This document shows positions 21,023 through 31,423 of a DNA stretch of 64,000 nucleotides, one piece after another. The DNA lies in NCBI GenBank assembly GCA_945885625.1, contig CAMCYS010000001.1, positions 186,001-250,000 of the forward strand. The letters run 5' to 3'. Made by a program: the position numbers and the translations under genes. Source of the stretch: Bifidobacterium breve (lineage in GTDB: Bacteria; Actinomycetota; Actinomycetes; Nanopelagicales; Nanopelagicaceae). Positions within the stretch are counted from its first letter, which is position 1. The number at the start of each line of letters is the position of its first letter. The notes under the pieces were generated by a model that saw only the letters and a program-made list of their open reading frames with translations, searched no databases and had not been told where the DNA came from.

Positions 21023-21483
21023 TACTTATCTACTTTGCGGTTAAATTCAATCTCAACAGTTGCGCGCTTAATGTCAGCAAAGGCAACCTGTGCTTCGGCT
21101 TTTGCGCTAGTCACGGTAACTGCTACTTCATCACTTGCTGCGATGCGACCTTCGACAACCTCACCATTAGTTAGGACTATCTTGATCAGACGGTCATGAT
21201 TTTTACGCCAGTGGCGGGGCAAAGTTAGCGGGCGTTCAACGCCAGGTGAGGAAACTTCGAGGGTAAAGGCAGTTTCATCAAGGAAAGGCGCTTCATCGAG
21301 CAGCGCTGAGATTGCTTTGGTAACGACAGTTACTTGATCAAGGTTTAACGGAATATCGCCATCGACGATGCAAGTAATAACTCTTGATCTGCCGGCATTT
21401 AATATTTCAACATCTTCTAGATAGAAACCGGCCCCTACGACTGCTGGTCTTACTAAATCGCTAATCTCTTCTTTCAGGGCCAT
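21022..21483 (-). CDS. rimP: Ribosome maturation factor RimP
   Basis: 30S assembly factor, 153 residues. The N-terminal domain contains LDEAPFLDETAFTLEVSSPG-type sequence with the conserved SSPGVERPL motif (about 78-86), and the C-terminal SH3-like domain follows. First gene of the rimP-nusA-ylxR-infB-rbfA-truB block. The start follows an AGGA-type SD. Confidence 0.93.
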   Translation of the reverse strand: MALKEEISDLVRPAVVGAGFYLEDVEILNAGRSRVITCIVDGDIPLNLDQVTVVTKAISALLDEAPFLDETAFTLEVSSPGVERPLTLPRHWRKNHDRLIKIVLTNGEVVEGRIAASDEVAVTVTSAKAEAQVAFADIKRATVEIEFNRKVDK

Positions 21484-21527
21484 ATAAAGTTCCTAACTAT
21501 TAAATTGTTAATTAAGTTGTGAGGCTA

Positions 21528-21533
21528 ATTCTA
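21528..21533 (-). promoter_or_regulatory. Candidate -10 box for the rimP-nusA-infB transcript
   Basis: TAGAAT on the minus strand, 44 nt upstream of the rimP ATG, with a weak TTCAAA at an 18-nt spacing inside the 3' end of the tauE-like gene. The AT-rich 59-nt gap has no other recognisable element. Confidence 0.35.
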
Positions 21534-21542
21534 ACCTATGAA

Positions 21543-22322
21543 TTAGAAGGTTTTGAACGTATCTATTGCGACCTTAATTATCAGAGCAACTGTTACAACC
21601 AAGAAAACTCTTCGCACCAAAGTTGAGCCACCGCGAATGGCTAGCTTGGCGCCAATGATTGCACCTGCCACATTGGCAATTGCCAGGGTTAAACCGATCT
21701 GCCACAAGATCACCCCATTTAAACCAAAGATAATTATTGCGCCAAGGTTCGTTGAGACATTTACTACTTTGGCTATAGCGGAGGCACTTAAGAAAGCAAA
21801 GCCAAGACCAACCATTGCCAACACCAAGAAAGAACCAGTACCTGGCCCAAAGATGCCGTCGTAAAAACCAATAACTGCCGCAATCGAGATACCTAGCACT
21901 GTGCGGTGCTTAGTCGAATGCTTCATGGTCTCGATTTGGCCAAGTTCGGGTTTGGTAAAGGTATAGATCGCAACTGCAATTAGCAGCACTAAAACAACTG
22001 GGCGGAAATACTCTGTCGGTAGCCGTGAAGCTAGCGAGGCTCCCCCGATTGAGCCTAGAAGCGCTGGAATAACTAGCGCAAGTAAAAACTTTGGGTCACT
22101 CTTAACGCTTTTGCGATAAAGCCGAGCCGATGCGGTTGTGCCGAAAATCGAAATTGATTTGTTTGTGCCTAGAACTTCAACTGTTTTGAAATCACTTAGC
22201 CCAATTAGTAGCGCTGGTAACTGGATTAAGCCGCCGCCACCAGCTATGGCATCAATTAAGCCAGCGCCGAATGCTGCGATAAAGAGAAAGAGCAGTGTGT
22301 AGAGCGAGAGATCGGAGAGCAT
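21543..22322 (-). CDS. TauE/SafE (TSUP) family membrane permease
   Basis: Integral membrane protein of 259 residues with about eight hydrophobic helices. The N-terminal GLIDAIAGGGGLIQLPALL and the FYDGIFGPGTGSFL motif are the two repeat signatures of the sulfite-exporter TauE/SafE family (also called TSUP). Family members move sulfite, sulfoacetate or other organic sulfur anions; the substrate cannot be read from the sequence. It is inserted between proS and rimP, starting 3 nt after proS, so it is probably expressed with it. Confidence 0.85.
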   Translation of the reverse strand: MLSDLSLYTLLFLFIAAFGAGLIDAIAGGGGLIQLPALLIGLSDFKTVEVLGTNKSISIFGTTASARLYRKSVKSDPKFLLALVIPALLGSIGGASLASRLPTEYFRPVVLVLLIAVAIYTFTKPELGQIETMKHSTKHRTVLGISIAAVIGFYDGIFGPGTGSFLVLAMVGLGFAFLSASAIAKVVNVSTNLGAIIIFGLNGVILWQIGLTLAIANVAGAIIGAKLAIRGGSTLVRRVFLVVTVALIIKVAIDTFKTF

Positions 22323-22325
22323 TAA

Positions 22326-24059
22326 TTACTTGATTGCAGCCAATAGCGAAGTGATTGCGTTGACCGCTTCACCAACTGCAACTTCAGACTTCTCGCCGCT
22401 CTTGCGAACTCGAACTTCAACGTTGCCATTGGCCAAGGCTTTTCCAACCACCACAATAATTGGGTTACCAATTAGCTCGGCATCTTTAAACTTAACGCCA
22501 GCACTTGGATCGCGACGATCATCAAGCATCACGGTAACTCCGATTGCCTCGAGTTTGGTGCCAAGATCAAGAGCAGCAGCAAAGATGGCATCTTCTTTTC
22601 CAGTTGCCACGATATGTACTTTCGCAGGCGCTAAATCAACAGGCCAATTAAGCCCGATTTCATCGTGGGTTTGTTCAGCTATGGCGGCAACTGCGCGTGA
22701 TACGCCGATGCCATAAGAACCCATTGTGACAATCTGAGATTTACCATTTTGATCAAGCACGGTTAGGTTTAAGCTTTCGGCATATTTGCGACCTAGTTGG
22801 AAGATATGGCCGATCTCAATTGCGCGATCAATTACTACAGGTGTTGCACACTCTGGGCAAGCATCACCAGCGCGAACTTCAGCCGCTTCAACGTAAGCAT
22901 CTGGCGTGAAATCGCGACCATTAACCACGTTACGAGCATGGCGATCTTTTTGATTCGCACCAGTTACCCATGAGGTGCCTGGTGCAACTCTTGGGTCGGC
23001 ATAAACCGTAATTCCAGATTTCTTGGCATCTTGTGGCCCGATGTAACCCTTAACTAGGGCTGGGAAGTTAGCGAAGTCAGCATCTTCAAATACCCGCAGA
23101 TCATGGATGCCACCAATATTTTCTTGGAAGCGCTTTAGATCTACTTCGCGATCGCCCGGAACTAATACGCAGATTGCTTTCTTATCTGCCATCAGCATGA
23201 CATTCTTTAAAGTGTCCGCGCCAGTGAATCCGCCACCGAACTTAGTGTTAATTAGTTCTACCAAAGTATCGATGGTTGGCGTGTTGGGTGAATCAAAAGC
23301 TTCGGCAGCAGGAGTTGCTGAAGAGTCAACGCTAGCAACTTTAGTAACCATCGCTTCGACATTTGCGGCAAAGCCACACTTAGGGCAGAGCACGTATGTA
23401 TCTTCACCAGTTGAACAAGGGGCTAAGAATTCCTCGGACTTTGAGCCACCCATTGCGCCAGAGACGGCCTTAACAATGTTGTACTGCATACCTAAGCGAT
23501 CAAAGGTCTTGATATATGCCTGGCGATGGTTCTGGTAGGAAACTTCGAGACCCGCATCATCAACATCGAATGAGTAAGAATCTTTCATGACAAATTCGCG
23601 GCCCCTAATAATTCCGCTGCGTGGTCTAGCTTCATCGCGGAACTTAGTTTGAATCTGATAAATGCTAAGTGGCAGATCTTTATAGGAAGAGTATTCACCT
23701 TTAACCATCAAGGTAAACATTTCCTCATGGGTTGGGCCTAGTAAGTAATCGCCACCTTTACGGTCTTGTAAGCGAAAGAGGGCTGGGCCATATTCTTCCC
23801 AGCGATTAGTAGCTTCGTAGGCATCGCGTGGCAAAAGTGATGGGAAATTAACTTCTTGAAAACCAGCGGCATCCATTTCCTCGCGGATCACTCGTTCAAT
23901 GTTGCGAAGCGTGATTACGCCAAGTGGCAACCAAGAATAAATTCCGGCCGCAATTCGGCGAATATACCCAGCGCGAACTAATAGTTTGTGGCTGGCAACC
24001 TCAGCATCGGCTGGATCATCACGAAGGGTGCGCAGAAAAAGCGTCGACATCTTAAGCAT
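22326..24059 (-). CDS. proS: Prolyl-tRNA synthetase, bacterial type
   Basis: Class II synthetase charging tRNA-Pro. The 577-residue length and the insertion between motifs 2 and 3 (about residues 225-385, editing domain) mark the bacterial type. Motif 2 ([21 protein letters not shown], split by family definition) is at about 140-160, and motif 3 with GIGVSR at about 450. The ATG shares one base with the ispG stop (TGATG); an ATG three codons later is possible. Confidence 0.95.
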   Translation of the reverse strand: MLKMSTLFLRTLRDDPADAEVASHKLLVRAGYIRRIAAGIYSWLPLGVITLRNIERVIREEMDAAGFQEVNFPSLLPRDAYEATNRWEEYGPALFRLQDRKGGDYLLGPTHEEMFTLMVKGEYSSYKDLPLSIYQIQTKFRDEARPRSGIIRGREFVMKDSYSFDVDDAGLEVSYQNHRQAYIKTFDRLGMQYNIVKAVSGAMGGSKSEEFLAPCSTGEDTYVLCPKCGFAANVEAMVTKVASVDSSATPAAEAFDSPNTPTIDTLVELINTKFGGGFTGADTLKNVMLMADKKAICVLVPGDREVDLKRFQENIGGIHDLRVFEDADFANFPALVKGYIGPQDAKKSGITVYADPRVAPGTSWVTGANQKDRHARNVVNGRDFTPDAYVEAAEVRAGDACPECATPVVIDRAIEIGHIFQLGRKYAESLNLTVLDQNGKSQIVTMGSYGIGVSRAVAAIAEQTHDEIGLNWPVDLAPAKVHIVATGKEDAIFAAALDLGTKLEAIGVTVMLDDRRDPSAGVKFKDAELIGNPIIVVVGKALANGNVEVRVRKSGEKSEVAVGEAVNAITSLLAAIK

Positions 24060-25210
24060 CAGGAAGTGCTCACAACTGGCTCACCTGAGGCAACGCCGGC
24101 AGCCTCCATCTCTTCAGCTAAGCGCATTGCTTCTTCGATTAAAGTTTGCACAATCATTGACTCAGGCACCGTCTTGATTACTTCACCCTTAACAAAAATC
24201 TGGCCTTTGCCGTTACCCGATGCAACACCGAGATCGGCTTCGCGTGCTTCGCCTGGCCCGTTAACAACACAGCCCATAACTGCCACACGTAGCGGCACGG
24301 TCATTCCTTCTAGGCCAGCCTGTACTTGTTCGGCCAAAGTGTAAACATCAACTTGGGCACGGCCACATGATGGGCAAGAAACAATCTCTAGCTTACGTTG
24401 GCGCAAATTTAGCGATTCTAGAATCGAGATACCGACTTTAACTTCTTCAACTGGTGGCGCGGAAAGCGAGACGCGAATGGTGTCGCCGATTCCTTCAGCT
24501 AATAAAATTCCAAATGCCGTGGCGGATTTAATTGTTCCTTGGAAAAGTGGGCCAGCTTCAGTAACACCTAAGTGCAATGGATAAGTGGATTGCGCTGCAA
24601 GCAAGCGATAAGCCTTAACCATAATTACTGGATCATGGTGTTTTACCGAAATTTTGATATCTGAAAAACCGTGCTCTTCAAAGAGGGAAGCTTCCCAGAG
24701 CGCAGATTCAACAAGTGCCTCCGGAGTTGCCTTGCCGTACTTGGCCAATAAACGTGGATCTAATGAACCAGCATTTACGCCGATGCGAATTGGAATTCCA
24801 GCATCACCGGCAGCCTTAGCAACTTCTTTAACTTTGTCATCAAACTGCTTAATGTTTCCTGGGTTAACCCGCACCGCTGCGCACCCGGCATCAATCGCTG
24901 CAAAAATATATTTTGGTTGAAAGTGAATATCTGCGATAACTGGAATCTGTGACTTCTTAGCAATCTGCGCCAACGCATCGGCATCATCTTGGCTCGGAAC
25001 AGCTACGCGCACAATTTGGCAACCAGAGGCAGTTAGCTCGGCGATCTGCTGCAAAGTGGCATTTACATCAGAGGTCAAAGTGGTGCACATTGACTGAACG
25101 CTGACCGGTGAGTCACTGCCTACCCCAACTTTGCCAACTTGAAGCTGACGGGTTTTACGGCGAGGGGCTAAAGCGGCAGGAGGTGCTGCCGGAATTCCAA
25201 GATCAACCAT
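24059..25210 (-). CDS. ispG: 4-hydroxy-3-methylbut-2-en-1-yl diphosphate synthase
   Basis: [4Fe-4S] enzyme of the MEP isoprenoid pathway, converting MEcPP to HMBPP. The 383-residue protein has the N-terminal TIM-barrel domain and C-terminal cluster cysteines in [10 protein letters not shown] (CxxC) and [12 protein letters not shown]. Dxr, an earlier step of the same pathway, is encoded two genes upstream, giving the common actinobacterial dxr-rseP-ispG order. Confidence 0.95.
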   Translation of the reverse strand: MVDLGIPAAPPAALAPRRKTRQLQVGKVGVGSDSPVSVQSMCTTLTSDVNATLQQIAELTASGCQIVRVAVPSQDDADALAQIAKKSQIPVIADIHFQPKYIFAAIDAGCAAVRVNPGNIKQFDDKVKEVAKAAGDAGIPIRIGVNAGSLDPRLLAKYGKATPEALVESALWEASLFEEHGFSDIKISVKHHDPVIMVKAYRLLAAQSTYPLHLGVTEAGPLFQGTIKSATAFGILLAEGIGDTIRVSLSAPPVEEVKVGISILESLNLRQRKLEIVSCPSCGRAQVDVYTLAEQVQAGLEGMTVPLRVAVMGCVVNGPGEAREADLGVASGNGKGQIFVKGEVIKTVPESMIVQTLIEEAMRLAEEMEAAGVASGEPVVSTS

Positions 25211-25242
25211 GTCGCTATTCTGCCCTAAAGCAGCCCGCTGCG

Positions 25243-26430
25243 CTAAAGATTTAGAATTACTGGATTAATAATGTCTGCCACAAGCAGCATCACGGTTAGA
25301 ACTGCCAATAAAACAAAGACCGCCATCGTTACTGGCGTTAATACTGTTACATCGATTGGGGCTGGTCTTGGCTTGCCACGTAAGCGAGCCAAAAACGCCC
25401 TGATTTCATCGGCAATTGCGACCGCCATATGGCCACCATCGAGCGGCAAGATTGGCAACAAATTAAAAACACCGACAAAGAAATTAAGGCTGGCCACAAT
25501 TAGCAAGAAGGCCCCGATTCGTTCCGCCCAATTCATTTGATCAGAGGCAGTCACTTGGCCAGAAACGGCGGCAACACCGACGATACCCACTAAGCCATCG
25601 ATATCACGTTCTTCGCCTTGGAAAGTTTGGCCCCAGAGCGCTGGGATTTTTGCTGGTAGCGAAAGTAAAGATTTAACACTTGAAAGTAAGAATTCTTGGC
25701 TAAGTGAAATTGAATCTTTAGTAGCTTTAATCGGATCACTTCGTACATTGGCCACATTATTTATGATTCCGAGTACGCCGCGCACTTCACCATTGACTAC
25801 GCGCCTAACTGGAGTTGCCTGAATCGTGATCTTTTCGCCATCGCGATAGATCGAAAAGGTTAGCTCTTTGCCAGCTGAGTCACGGATTAACTGAACATCG
25901 TCAACCCAATTCTCAACTGGCTTATTGTTAATCGCCATTATGTAATCGCCAGCTTTAAAACCGGCCGCCTTAGCCGGCGATGGAGCTGATGAACTAGTGC
26001 AAGCTTCGGTGCTAATTGGAATGCAATCTGATACTTGGGCTACTTGCGGGGTAATTCGATTAGTGCCGATTCCGATAAAGAGAATAAGTAAAATTACGAA
26101 ACCTAAAACAAAGTGCAAAAATGAACCAGCACCAAGCACGATCAATTTGCGTCCAGATGAAGCCTTGATAAATGCGCGATCTTCTTCGCCAAGCTCCATC
26201 TCATCACGAGGAGTCATTCCTGAGATGCGGCAATAGCCACCGGCAGGAATCGCTTTGATGCCAAACTCAGTTTCGCCCCGCTGGGTGGACCAAATTCGCT
26301 TTCCGAAACCAAGGAAGAATTCGGTGACTTTCATGCCAAATTTACGCGCAGTTATGTAGTGGCCAAATTCATGTACCATAACCGAGAATAGAAGTGCTGC
26401 CACAAATGCCACTACGCCGATAAATTCCAT
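25243..26430 (-). CDS. rseP: RseP-type site-2 zinc metalloprotease
   Basis: Intramembrane protease of family M50. The HExxH site MVHEFGH (H20, E21, H24) lies in the first transmembrane helix, a PDZ domain covers about 150-225 ([18 protein letters not shown]), and the second active-site motif [12 protein letters not shown] is near 325-336. Family members cut transmembrane anti-sigma factors or signal peptides; the substrate here is unknown. The start overlaps the dxr stop by one base. Confidence 0.92.
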   Translation of the reverse strand: MEFIGVVAFVAALLFSVMVHEFGHYITARKFGMKVTEFFLGFGKRIWSTQRGETEFGIKAIPAGGYCRISGMTPRDEMELGEEDRAFIKASSGRKLIVLGAGSFLHFVLGFVILLILFIGIGTNRITPQVAQVSDCIPISTEACTSSSAPSPAKAAGFKAGDYIMAINNKPVENWVDDVQLIRDSAGKELTFSIYRDGEKITIQATPVRRVVNGEVRGVLGIINNVANVRSDPIKATKDSISLSQEFLLSSVKSLLSLPAKIPALWGQTFQGEERDIDGLVGIVGVAAVSGQVTASDQMNWAERIGAFLLIVASLNFFVGVFNLLPILPLDGGHMAVAIADEIRAFLARLRGKPRPAPIDVTVLTPVTMAVFVLLAVLTVMLLVADIINPVILNL

Positions 26431-27572
26431 TACTTTGCCGCCTTCTCAAGGATCTCGCCCGCTACTTTACGGGCATCATTCTCGATGGCACTGACATCGA
26501 CTAGATCTCTGATTGGATTCACAGCCGAACCTAACTTCTGTACCGTTAAATCAACAATTTCGATGATTGAGGTAAAGGAAATCTGGCCAGCTAAGAACGC
26601 AGCGACAGCAACTTCATTTGCCGCATTGAAAATTGCGGGCAATCCCCCGCCTAGCTCACCACATCTGCGAGCAAGATCAAGAACTGGGAATCGCTCATTA
26701 TCAATTGGTTCAAATTCAAGGGTCTGCTGTTGTGACCAATCCACAGCTTTTGTGGCAGCTGGCAATCGCACTGGCCAATTTATGGCGTAGGCGATTGGGC
26801 CTTTCATATTGGGCGGACTTAGTTGTGCAAGCGTTGAACCATCGACATATTCGACCATTGAGTGCACTATCGATTGCGGATGAATCACTGCTTCGATTTG
26901 GCGATATGGCAGATCAAATAAGTAATGCGCTTCAATAATTTCCAGGGACTTATTCATTAGTGTTGCCGAGTTAATAGTGACAACTTGACCCATCGCCCAA
27001 GTTGGATGCGCAAGCGCCTCGGCAATAGTGACATCACTTAAGTCACGCCGATTTCTAAATGGCCCACCACTTGCGGTTAAAACTAACTTAGCGATTTCGG
27101 ACTTCTTACCAGCCATAGCACTTTGCCAAATCGCACTGTGTTCAGAATCAACTGGAATCAATTGGTTTTCCGCAGCCCGCGACATTACTAATTCACCAGC
27201 AGCAACTAGCGATTCTTTATTAGCTAGCGCTAACTTGTTACCAACTTCTAGCGCTGCCAAAGTTGGCCCTAAGCCAATTGAACCAGTGATGCCATTTAGA
27301 ACTACTTCGCAAGTAATTGCCGCAATTTCACTGGCCGCATTTGGGCCATCAATCACCGTGACGTTAGGCAGGGCTTCGCGAATGATTTCGGCATTTATAA
27401 CCACACCAATTACTTGTACTTTGTAGGTGCGGGCTTGCTCAATAATTGCGACTGGATCAGTGCCGTAAGCGCTTATCGCGACCACGTTAAAAGCCCCTGG
27501 GTTAGCGGCCACTATTTCTAGCGCCTGCACACCGATTGACCCGGTTGAACCGAGAATTACTAAATCGCGCAT
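26430..27572 (-). CDS. dxr: 1-deoxy-D-xylulose 5-phosphate reductoisomerase
   Basis: NADPH-dependent first committed enzyme of the MEP pathway. The 380-residue protein carries the nucleotide motif ILGSTGSIG (residues 6-14), the ALANKESLVAAGELV motif and the catalytic-loop segment around PVDSEHSA. It begins only 3 nt after the ureohydrolase gene, so it is likely read through from the polyamine cassette. Confidence 0.95.
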   Translation of the reverse strand: MRDLVILGSTGSIGVQALEIVAANPGAFNVVAISAYGTDPVAIIEQARTYKVQVIGVVINAEIIREALPNVTVIDGPNAASEIAAITCEVVLNGITGSIGLGPTLAALEVGNKLALANKESLVAAGELVMSRAAENQLIPVDSEHSAIWQSAMAGKKSEIAKLVLTASGGPFRNRRDLSDVTIAEALAHPTWAMGQVVTINSATLMNKSLEIIEAHYLFDLPYRQIEAVIHPQSIVHSMVEYVDGSTLAQLSPPNMKGPIAYAINWPVRLPAATKAVDWSQQQTLEFEPIDNERFPVLDLARRCGELGGGLPAIFNAANEVAVAAFLAGQISFTSIIEIVDLTVQKLGSAVNPIRDLVDVSAIENDARKVAGEILEKAAK

Positions 27573-27575
27573 TTA

Positions 27576-28574
27576 CTATCGATCAAGCAGATTCTGAGTT
27601 GGTGAATAAGGCGTGCCGTTGCGACGCTTAGCAATTGCACTTAGCGCTTCTAACACCACGCGGTTAGCCAAGATTGCTGTGATGTCCGCGCTGTCAAATG
27701 CGGGTGCAACTTCAACCACATCGATACCAACTACCGGCAGCTCTAAACAAATTCGACGTACTGCTTCGAGCAGTTCACGGCTAGTCATTCCGCCAGGTTC
27801 TGGAGTGCCAGTACCTGGCGCCATTCCAGGGTCAACTACATCGATATCAACGGATAAGAAAACGCCGTCGCATTCATTAGTTAGCGTGGCAAAGGATTCA
27901 TCAAGCACTGGGCCCAGACCCCGATGATGAATCTCGGTCATTTCGTAACTACGCATGCCTTGATCGCGCATCCAATTTAAAGTTTCGTTATCTGGCCAGT
28001 AACCACGTAGACCTAATTGCAAGAATCGATCGCCGCGCACAAAACCACCATCTATTAATCTGCGCATTGGGGTTCCATGACCAACTAGTGCACCCATTTG
28101 ATCAGCGCCAGTATCGGCATGTGCGTCAAAGTGAATCATTGAAATTTTACCTAAGCCGCGATGTTTAGCAATTCCGGCAACATCGGCAGATGCAACTGAG
28201 TGATCGCCGCCAAGAATTACTGGAATTATGCCAGCGCGCGAGATTTGTTCGGTCGCTTTTGCCAGAACTTCAAGGGATGCAACTAGATCGCCACCAGGCA
28301 TTAACAAATCACCAGCATCATAAACTTTTAGATCTTTTAAACCATCAGTGCGCAGAGCTAAATGTGGACGTTCGCCATCGTGCGGTAAATAATCGCCACC
28401 ACGAATTGCTTGCGGACCAAACTTGGCACCAGATCGATGTGAAGTTCCGGAATCAATCGGAGCGCCCAGAATAATTACATCGGCATCGGCATAACTTGCT
28501 GGCACCTCAAGGTCACAGGCTGGAATGCCTAAGAAGGTAAAGCTGGGGCCGTACAGATTGCCGTAATTGGTCAT
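27576..28574 (-). CDS. speB: Agmatinase-like ureohydrolase
   Basis: Member of the arginase/agmatinase family, 332 residues. The binuclear manganese site is complete: GGDHS (about 121-125), HFDAHADTG (about 145-153) and SVDIDVVDPGMAPGTGTP (about 241-258). Family enzymes hydrolyse agmatine, guanidinobutyrate or related guanidines to an amine and urea. The position after potABCD, with ATGA coupling to potC, supports agmatine to putrescine conversion, but guanidinobutyrase or another guanidine substrate is possible. Confidence 0.82.
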   Translation of the reverse strand: MTNYGNLYGPSFTFLGIPACDLEVPASYADADVIILGAPIDSGTSHRSGAKFGPQAIRGGDYLPHDGERPHLALRTDGLKDLKVYDAGDLLMPGGDLVASLEVLAKATEQISRAGIIPVILGGDHSVASADVAGIAKHRGLGKISMIHFDAHADTGADQMGALVGHGTPMRRLIDGGFVRGDRFLQLGLRGYWPDNETLNWMRDQGMRSYEMTEIHHRGLGPVLDESFATLTNECDGVFLSVDIDVVDPGMAPGTGTPEPGGMTSRELLEAVRRICLELPVVGIDVVEVAPAFDSADITAILANRVVLEALSAIAKRRNGTPYSPTQNLLDR

Positions 28575-29413
28575 GCGCTCACTTTACGCTTACGACCCAC
28601 AATCTGCCCAGTTATCACGATTGCCAGCGCTAAGAAAAACATCGCTGAACCAATTACGTTGGCTTGTGCCGGAATTCCACGTGCCGCCGAGGCATAAACA
28701 AACTCTGGAAATGTTTTTAACGTGCCCGAATTGAAGTTGGTGATGATGTAATCATCAAAAGATAAGCTAAATGCTAATAACGCCGCAGCCGCGATTCCTG
28801 GTGCGACCAGCGGCAGAGTTACCCGGCGGAAAGTTTCGCGTTCGTTGGCATAAAGATCCATGGCCGCTTGTTCAAGCCGCGGATCTAAGCTGGCTATTCG
28901 GGCTTTCACGGTAACCACCACAAATGAGATACAGAAAACCACATGCGCCATTACGGTTGGCCAGAAGCCAGGGTTAATTTGAAATACTAGAAAAAGTGAA
29001 AGTAGCGAAGCGCCTAGGACAATTTCGGGAGTTGCCATTGGCAAGAAAATCATTAAGTTAGAAGTTGAGCGACCCTTAAAACTATATCGACCGATTGCAA
29101 AAGCAATCATGGTGCCCAGAATTGTCGAAAAGAGCGTTGCTAAGAAACCAATCTTGACTGAGTTAACTAGCGCTGTACAAACTTCAGGAGCGCCACATGG
29201 ATTCTGCCAGTTATCGAGAGTAAAGCCTTTCCAGATCAAGTTGCTCTTGCCTGAATCATTAAAGGAGAAGGCAAATGTGTAGGCAACTGGAATGAAGAGA
29301 TAGGTGAAAGCGAATACGGCATAAATGCGAATTAAGTTGCGGCCAATCCAGCGCGAAATACGAGCACCAGTTGGAATATGAGGAATCGTGGCATCTTTAA
29401 CTTTATGGTTCAT
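28571..29413 (-). CDS. potC: Polyamine ABC transporter permease PotC
   Basis: Inner-membrane subunit, 280 residues, about six hydrophobic helices. The permease EAA-type loop that contacts the ATPase is seen in LEQAAMDLYANERETFRRV followed by TLPLVAPGI. It partners PotB, and the start overlaps nothing but the potB stop by ATGA (potB stop 29410). Spermidine/putrescine specificity is inferred from the four-gene set and neighbours. Confidence 0.88.
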   Translation of the reverse strand: MNHKVKDATIPHIPTGARISRWIGRNLIRIYAVFAFTYLFIPVAYTFAFSFNDSGKSNLIWKGFTLDNWQNPCGAPEVCTALVNSVKIGFLATLFSTILGTMIAFAIGRYSFKGRSTSNLMIFLPMATPEIVLGASLLSLFLVFQINPGFWPTVMAHVVFCISFVVVTVKARIASLDPRLEQAAMDLYANERETFRRVTLPLVAPGIAAAALLAFSLSFDDYIITNFNSGTLKTFPEFVYASAARGIPAQANVIGSAMFFLALAIVITGQIVGRKRKVSA

Positions 29414-30258
29414 ACCAACTCCTCGGTTCCGGCTTTGCGGATATAAAGAGTTACCAGAATCAAGATAACGACCATCAAAGTAAATGAAAGAGCAGCAGCC
29501 GTTGGGTAATCAACAATTGTAAGATAACGCGACTCAATCACGTTGCCGATCATCTTGGTATTTGGGCTGCCCAAAATTTCAGCGTTTACATAATCCCCGG
29601 CTGCCGGAATAAAAGTAAGCAACGTGCCTGCGACCACGCCTGGCATTGAGAGCGGCAAAGTAACTCTGCGGAATGTGGTAAAGCCATTGGCATATAGATC
29701 GCCAGAAGCCTCAAGGGTGCGTGGATCAATGCGATCAATCGAAGCATAGAGTGGCAACGTCATAAACGGCAGGAAGTTATAGGTCATACCCATTACAACT
29801 GCAAAAGAAGTTGAAGTTAGAGTTGTGTTCTCACTTATGATGCCAATGGTTCGCAGCGTTGGAACTACAAAGCCTTCTTCGCCAAGTATCTGTTTCCAGG
29901 CCACAGTGCGAAGCAAGAAAGAGGTAAAGAACGGTGCGATCACCAGAATCAACATAAAGTTCTTGAGCTTGCCGCCTTTGAGTGCAATGGCATATGCCAG
30001 TGGATAAGCAATTGCCAGTGCTAAAAGTGTTGCGATTGTCGCGTAAACAAAGGAGCGACCAAATTGTTCTCTATTTTCTAAGAAAGCGTCAAGGTAATTT
30101 GAAAAACGCAGGGTCTGCTCAAATTCACCAGTATCTCCCCCGCCAACTGGCGTTTGGGTTGAAGTTTGAGCCAAATTCATAATCGGCAAAATAAAGAAAG
30201 TAAAGAGGAATGCAAAACCCGGCAAGAGTAGAAGGTACGGAGTACGGATCTTGCGCAT
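29410..30258 (-). CDS. potB: Polyamine ABC transporter permease PotB
   Basis: Second membrane subunit, 282 residues, about six hydrophobic helices beginning with LLLLPGFAFLFTFFILP. The EAA loop is TLEASGDLYANGFTTFRRV followed by TLPLSMPGV. It is encoded between potA and potC with a 7-nt gap to potA and an overlap with potC. Confidence 0.88.
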   Translation of the reverse strand: MRKIRTPYLLLLPGFAFLFTFFILPIMNLAQTSTQTPVGGGDTGEFEQTLRFSNYLDAFLENREQFGRSFVYATIATLLALAIAYPLAYAIALKGGKLKNFMLILVIAPFFTSFLLRTVAWKQILGEEGFVVPTLRTIGIISENTTLTSTSFAVVMGMTYNFLPFMTLPLYASIDRIDPRTLEASGDLYANGFTTFRRVTLPLSMPGVVAGTLLTFIPAAGDYVNAEILGSPNTKMIGNVIESRYLTIVDYPTAAALSFTLMVVILILVTLYIRKAGTEELV

Positions 30259-30265
30259 TGCTTTT

Positions 30266-31414
30266 TTACTCTTCGTCTAGTTCTTCAGGATTAACTTCAG
30301 AACCAGCAGTTGCATCTTCATCACCGCGTAGACCGAAAGTAAAGATTGGCTCCCACGAGATATTTACTTCTTCATCTTTACTAAATGGAGCCACGCCATC
30401 GTCGTTTTGTTCAAAGACCATGAGCTCTTGTCCCCACGGCATTTCAACTTGATACTGAGTTGATACGCCGATGTAGGAAACATCTTCAATATGCCCGCCA
30501 GTTAAAATATTTCCAGAAGTTGGCGTACCTAAACGCGAGATCCGGAACTTCTCTGGGCGAATACCGGCATAAATTGAATTATCAATGGCGTGCGAACGAT
30601 TCTTCGGCAGCGAAATCTTCTGACCAAATACATCAACAATATGTGAATCGCCATCGTTGCCACTGATAGTTCCTTTAATTAAGTTCGATTGACCCAAGAA
30701 GTTAGCCACAAATGCCGTCTTCGGATTGTCATAAAGGTCAGCTGGTGAGCCCATCTGCTCAATCTGGCCCTCATTCATAACGGCGATCGTGTCAGCCATA
30801 GTCATGGCCTCTTCTTGGTCGTGCGTTACGTGAACGAAAGTTAAGCCAACTTCTTTTTGAATCCACTTGAGTTCAATCTGCATCTGGCGACGAAGTTTTA
30901 GATCAAGCGCGCCAAGTGGTTCATCGAGCAAAAGTAGAGCTGGGCGGTTAACAATGGCGCGGGCAAGTGCAATGCGCTGCTGCTGACCACCAGATAGCTG
31001 CGTTGGCTTGCGTTGCGCCAAGTGTGGCAATTCAACAAGTGCCAGAACCTTATCTACCGCCGCTTCAACATCTTTAATTCCGCGCCGGCGCAAACCGAAT
31101 GCGATATTTTCATAGATTGTTAAATGCGGAAATAGCGCGTAGTTCTGAAAGACCGTATTGATGGGACGCTGACAAGGCTTAGTTGTGGTGATATCGGTAG
31201 CGCCCAAATGAATACTGCCAACAGTTGGTTCTTCGAGTCCTGCGATCATACGCAGAGTCGTAGTTTTGCCACAACCTGATGGCCCCAGCAGCGCAAAAAA
31301 TGAACCTTCGGGAATCACCAGCGAAAGGTCATCGACGGCAGTGAAGTCACCATAACTCTTGGTAAGTCTGGTTAAGCGAAGATCACCTTTAGCTGTAATT
31401 GATTCCTTGGTCAC
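30266..31414 (-). CDS. potA: Polyamine ABC transporter ATP-binding protein PotA
   Basis: ABC ATPase of 382 residues. Walker A GPSGCGKTT (about 39-47), Q-loop, signature LSGGQQQR (about 141-148), Walker B LLLLDEPLGALD (about 159-170) and the H-loop VTHDQEEA are all intact. The C-terminal third is a TOBE regulatory domain as in PotA/FbpC-type importers. It energises PotB and PotC. Confidence 0.92.
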   Translation of the reverse strand: MTKESITAKGDLRLTRLTKSYGDFTAVDDLSLVIPEGSFFALLGPSGCGKTTTLRMIAGLEEPTVGSIHLGATDITTTKPCQRPINTVFQNYALFPHLTIYENIAFGLRRRGIKDVEAAVDKVLALVELPHLAQRKPTQLSGGQQQRIALARAIVNRPALLLLDEPLGALDLKLRRQMQIELKWIQKEVGLTFVHVTHDQEEAMTMADTIAVMNEGQIEQMGSPADLYDNPKTAFVANFLGQSNLIKGTISGNDGDSHIVDVFGQKISLPKNRSHAIDNSIYAGIRPEKFRISRLGTPTSGNILTGGHIEDVSYIGVSTQYQVEMPWGQELMVFEQNDDGVAPFSKDEEVNISWEPIFTFGLRGDEDATAGSEVNPEELDEE

Positions 31415-31423
31415 CTATTAGCC